Origin: an uncultured Saprospiraceae bacterium
GTDB taxonomy: Bacteria > Bacteroidota > Bacteroidia > Chitinophagales > Saprospiraceae
DNA length: 64,000 nucleotides
Reading direction: 5' to 3'
Assembly: GCA_938015805.1 (NCBI GenBank)
Contig: CALLXF010000010.1
Coordinates: 25,725-89,724 of the forward strand
Shown: positions 62,475-64,000 of the stretch, one piece after another
How positions within the stretch are numbered: position 1 is the first letter of the stretch
Layout of the letters: each line of letters opens with the position of its first letter
Notes under the pieces: generated by a model
What the model was told of the DNA's origin: nothing
Seen by the model: the letters and a program-made list of their open reading frames with translations, nothing else
The model's database searches: none
Made by a program: the position numbers and the translations under genes

Positions 62475-64000
62475 TTATTTTAAAACCGTAAGAGAACCCT
62501 GTCTTTGTTCCATACTACAATCTCCAAACTCTAAGAACACAGAGTAAACATAAATCCCAGATTCGACGAATTTATCTTTTAGTTTTCCATCCCATCCAAG
62601 AGTGGAATCATTTGCTGAAAAGTCTTGATTCTGATACACAAGGTTACCCCACCTATCAAATATTCGAAGCATAGCAATAGTAGTACTTTGATTTTCTGTA
62701 TAAACCGTAAAGGTTTCATTTATTCCGTCTGAATTTGGTGAAAAAACATTAGGAATATAGATGTTACCTATGGCTAATTTTGTTCCTAAGCAAGGCTCAC
62801 ATATTTCTCCAGTACACTCTATTATCCCTTGCATATCGTCAGCAGTACAATCATCACCATCATCACATGGCACGTAACTAATCTCACCTGTTTGGCAATT
62901 TACAAATTGACCTACGCAGGGTACACATACAAATCCAGTGCCCTCTATTTCCTCTTGAACATCATCTATTGTACAATCATTATTATCATTACATGGTATA
63001 AAAACAGTTACTGCATTTTCGCAATCACAAGGCTCTACCTCTATGGACATAGTAAAACTTTGAGAGCATTGATTTAAATCTGGCGTAAATGTAAATGTCT
63101 GTGTACCTGCTATCATAGTATTAATCGTTCCATCCCAAGTGCCAGTTACCCCGTTTAAAGAATTTGCTACTAATTCATTAGGAGCAACACCTAAACAGTA
63201 AGGTCCTAACTGATCAAATAGTGGTAGTTGCAACGAATTAATTACTAACTCTATATTATCACTGACCTCTAAACAAGGTCCGGATCCATCCGGATCATCT
63301 GTAGTTGCAGTTAAGATTACTACTCCATTTAGAATATCATTTGTTCCTGGAGTATAGGTCGGTGTTGTAGCTGTTATATTACTAAAAGTCCCATCTCCAT
63401 TACTATTCCACGAAACCATTGTAGCTCCACCTTGTATTGTTGCTAATAAACTAATCGTTTCATTTTCACATATTGCAGAAATCGGATCTATCATAATCTC
63501 CGCTGGATCCATACAGCCACAATCATTTACTTCGATTTCCATCGTAACCAAAGTAGCACATGCTCCAGCATCTGGGGTAAAAGTATATATCGTCGAACCT
63601 GAACTACTGGTCTCTATAACACTATCCCATGTTCCTGTAATTCCATTCACGGAAGTGAGCGGTAAATCGTCTGGTATATCATCTATGCAATATGGTCCTA
63701 GCTGGGTAAACTGAGGAACTTCCTGAGACGTAATGGTTAAGACTATATTTGCAGCAGCTTCTACACATGGACCTATTCCATCTGGATCATCCGTAGTCGC
63801 CGTTAATAATACAGTACCAGTTGTGATATCATTTACACCAGGACTGTATGTTGGTGTATTAGATGTCGCATTATCAAAAACACCATCTCCACTACTTGTC
63901 CAAAGAAGCATGGTTGCAGACCCTCCTAAAATTCCGTTTAAAGTTATGGTCTGGTTTTCGCAGATTGCAGAAATCGGATCTATCATAATCTCCGCTGGAT
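62475..64000 (-). CDS. Large repetitive surface protein with CHU_C/gliding-motility C-terminal domain, 5' end outside window
   Basis: At least 508 residues of a secreted protein whose N-terminus lies beyond the right edge. The frame stays open to base 64000 and reads DPAEIMIDP, so the ATG at 63986 is internal. Two tandem repeats of about 164 residues begin DPAEIMIDPISAICEN. A Cys-rich segment (CNDNNDCTIDDVQ, CDDGDDCTADDMQ) follows. The last 90 residues (NVFSPNSDGINETFTVY, IFDRWGNLVYQ, GWDGKLKDKFVESGIYVY) are the CHU_C type B T9SS sorting domain. It is probably an adhesin-like surface protein; a link to the alginate genes is not evident. Confidence 0.88.
   Translation of the reverse strand, partial: PAEIMIDPISAICENQTITLNGILGGSATMLLWTSSGDGVFDNATSNTPTYSPGVNDITTGTVLLTATTDDPDGIGPCVEAAANIVLTITSQEVPQFTQLGPYCIDDIPDDLPLTSVNGITGTWDSVIETSSSGSTIYTFTPDAGACATLVTMEIEVNDCGCMDPAEIMIDPISAICENETISLLATIQGGATMVSWNSNGDGTFSNITATTPTYTPGTNDILNGVVILTATTDDPDGSGPCLEVSDNIELVINSLQLPLFDQLGPYCLGVAPNELVANSLNGVTGTWDGTINTMIAGTQTFTFTPDLNQCSQSFTMSIEVEPCDCENAVTVFIPCNDNNDCTIDDVQEEIEGTGFVCVPCVGQFVNCQTGEISYVPCDDGDDCTADDMQGIIECTGEICEPCLGTKLAIGNIYIPNVFSPNSDGINETFTVYTENQSTTIAMLRIFDRWGNLVYQNQDFSANDSTLGWDGKLKDKFVESGIYVYSVFLEFGDCSMEQRQGSLTVLK

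Noticed and set aside
1..64000. tRNA, rRNA, insertion sequences or prophage genes
   Set aside because: No cloverleaf, rRNA segment, transposase or phage structural gene was recognised on either strand.

Overview
This is a low-GC chromosomal segment from a member of the Bacteroidota, probably marine. The evidence is a SusC/SusD pair, type IX secretion (T9SS) C-terminal sorting domains on several enzymes, a CHU_C-type gliding-motility C-terminal domain, Spy/ECF-sigma and SCO1/YHYH clusters typical of the phylum, and weak Shine-Dalgarno sites. The Cys/Asp-rich cell-surface protein at the right edge leans towards Saprospiria, but Flavobacteriia cannot be excluded from sequence alone. No rRNA, tRNA, CRISPR array, transposase or phage gene was seen.

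Left part (1-22 kb): phenylacetate and acyl-CoA catabolism, mixed with housekeeping genes. Translationally coupled paaH (5' end outside the window), paaI and a group III truncated haemoglobin come first. A MoxR/DUF58/DUF4350/DUF4129/SpoIIM cluster follows, divergent from two RDD genes. Then come a long PaaZ with an extra C-terminal DinB/DUF1569-like domain, an enoyl-CoA hydratase/isomerase, a TRIC-type channel, a PaaY-type hexapeptide protein, a fused alpha/beta 2-oxoacid dehydrogenase E1, a TetR regulator, an acyl-CoA dehydrogenase and a CYTH protein.

Middle (21.5-31.7 kb): an EEP-family phosphatase/nuclease, a BtuB-like TonB receptor, Ku, an OmpA-like gene followed by a membrane-anchored coiled-coil/HhH protein, an EF-hand lipoprotein, a YHYH-YwqK-SCO1 operon and an ECF sigma/anti-sigma-like/Spy-like operon.

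Right part (31.7-62.3 kb, all minus strand): a complete alginate utilisation locus. A FadR-type GntR regulator heads it. Behind it lie a PKD lipoprotein, an unassigned T9SS-exported beta-helix protein, SusC, SusD, a T9SS two-module PL7 lyase, a T9SS PL6 lyase, a PL6 lipoprotein, a PL17 exo-lyase, KdgF, an MFS transporter, DEH reductase, KDG kinase and KDPG aldolase. A second tight operon (phosphomannose-isomerase-like protein, mannonate oxidoreductase, Nramp-like transporter, mannonate dehydratase) and a tandem PL7 lipoprotein follow. Secreted and lipid-anchored lyases would cut alginate, SusCD import oligomers, and PL17 yield unsaturated monomers that go through KdgF, DEH reductase, KdgK and Eda to pyruvate and glyceraldehyde-3-phosphate. 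The second operon looks like a parallel branch for saturated mannuronate.

Three observations stand out. A palindrome, AATTGG-N4-CCAATT, recurs in the promoter regions of the alginate locus and is probably the operator of its GntR regulator. The Nramp-like transporter in the mannonate operon has lost both metal-binding motifs (DPGN to GTGS, MPH to FSG). An 11-bp motif, TTGGCGWAAGC, occurs ten times across the window, far above chance.
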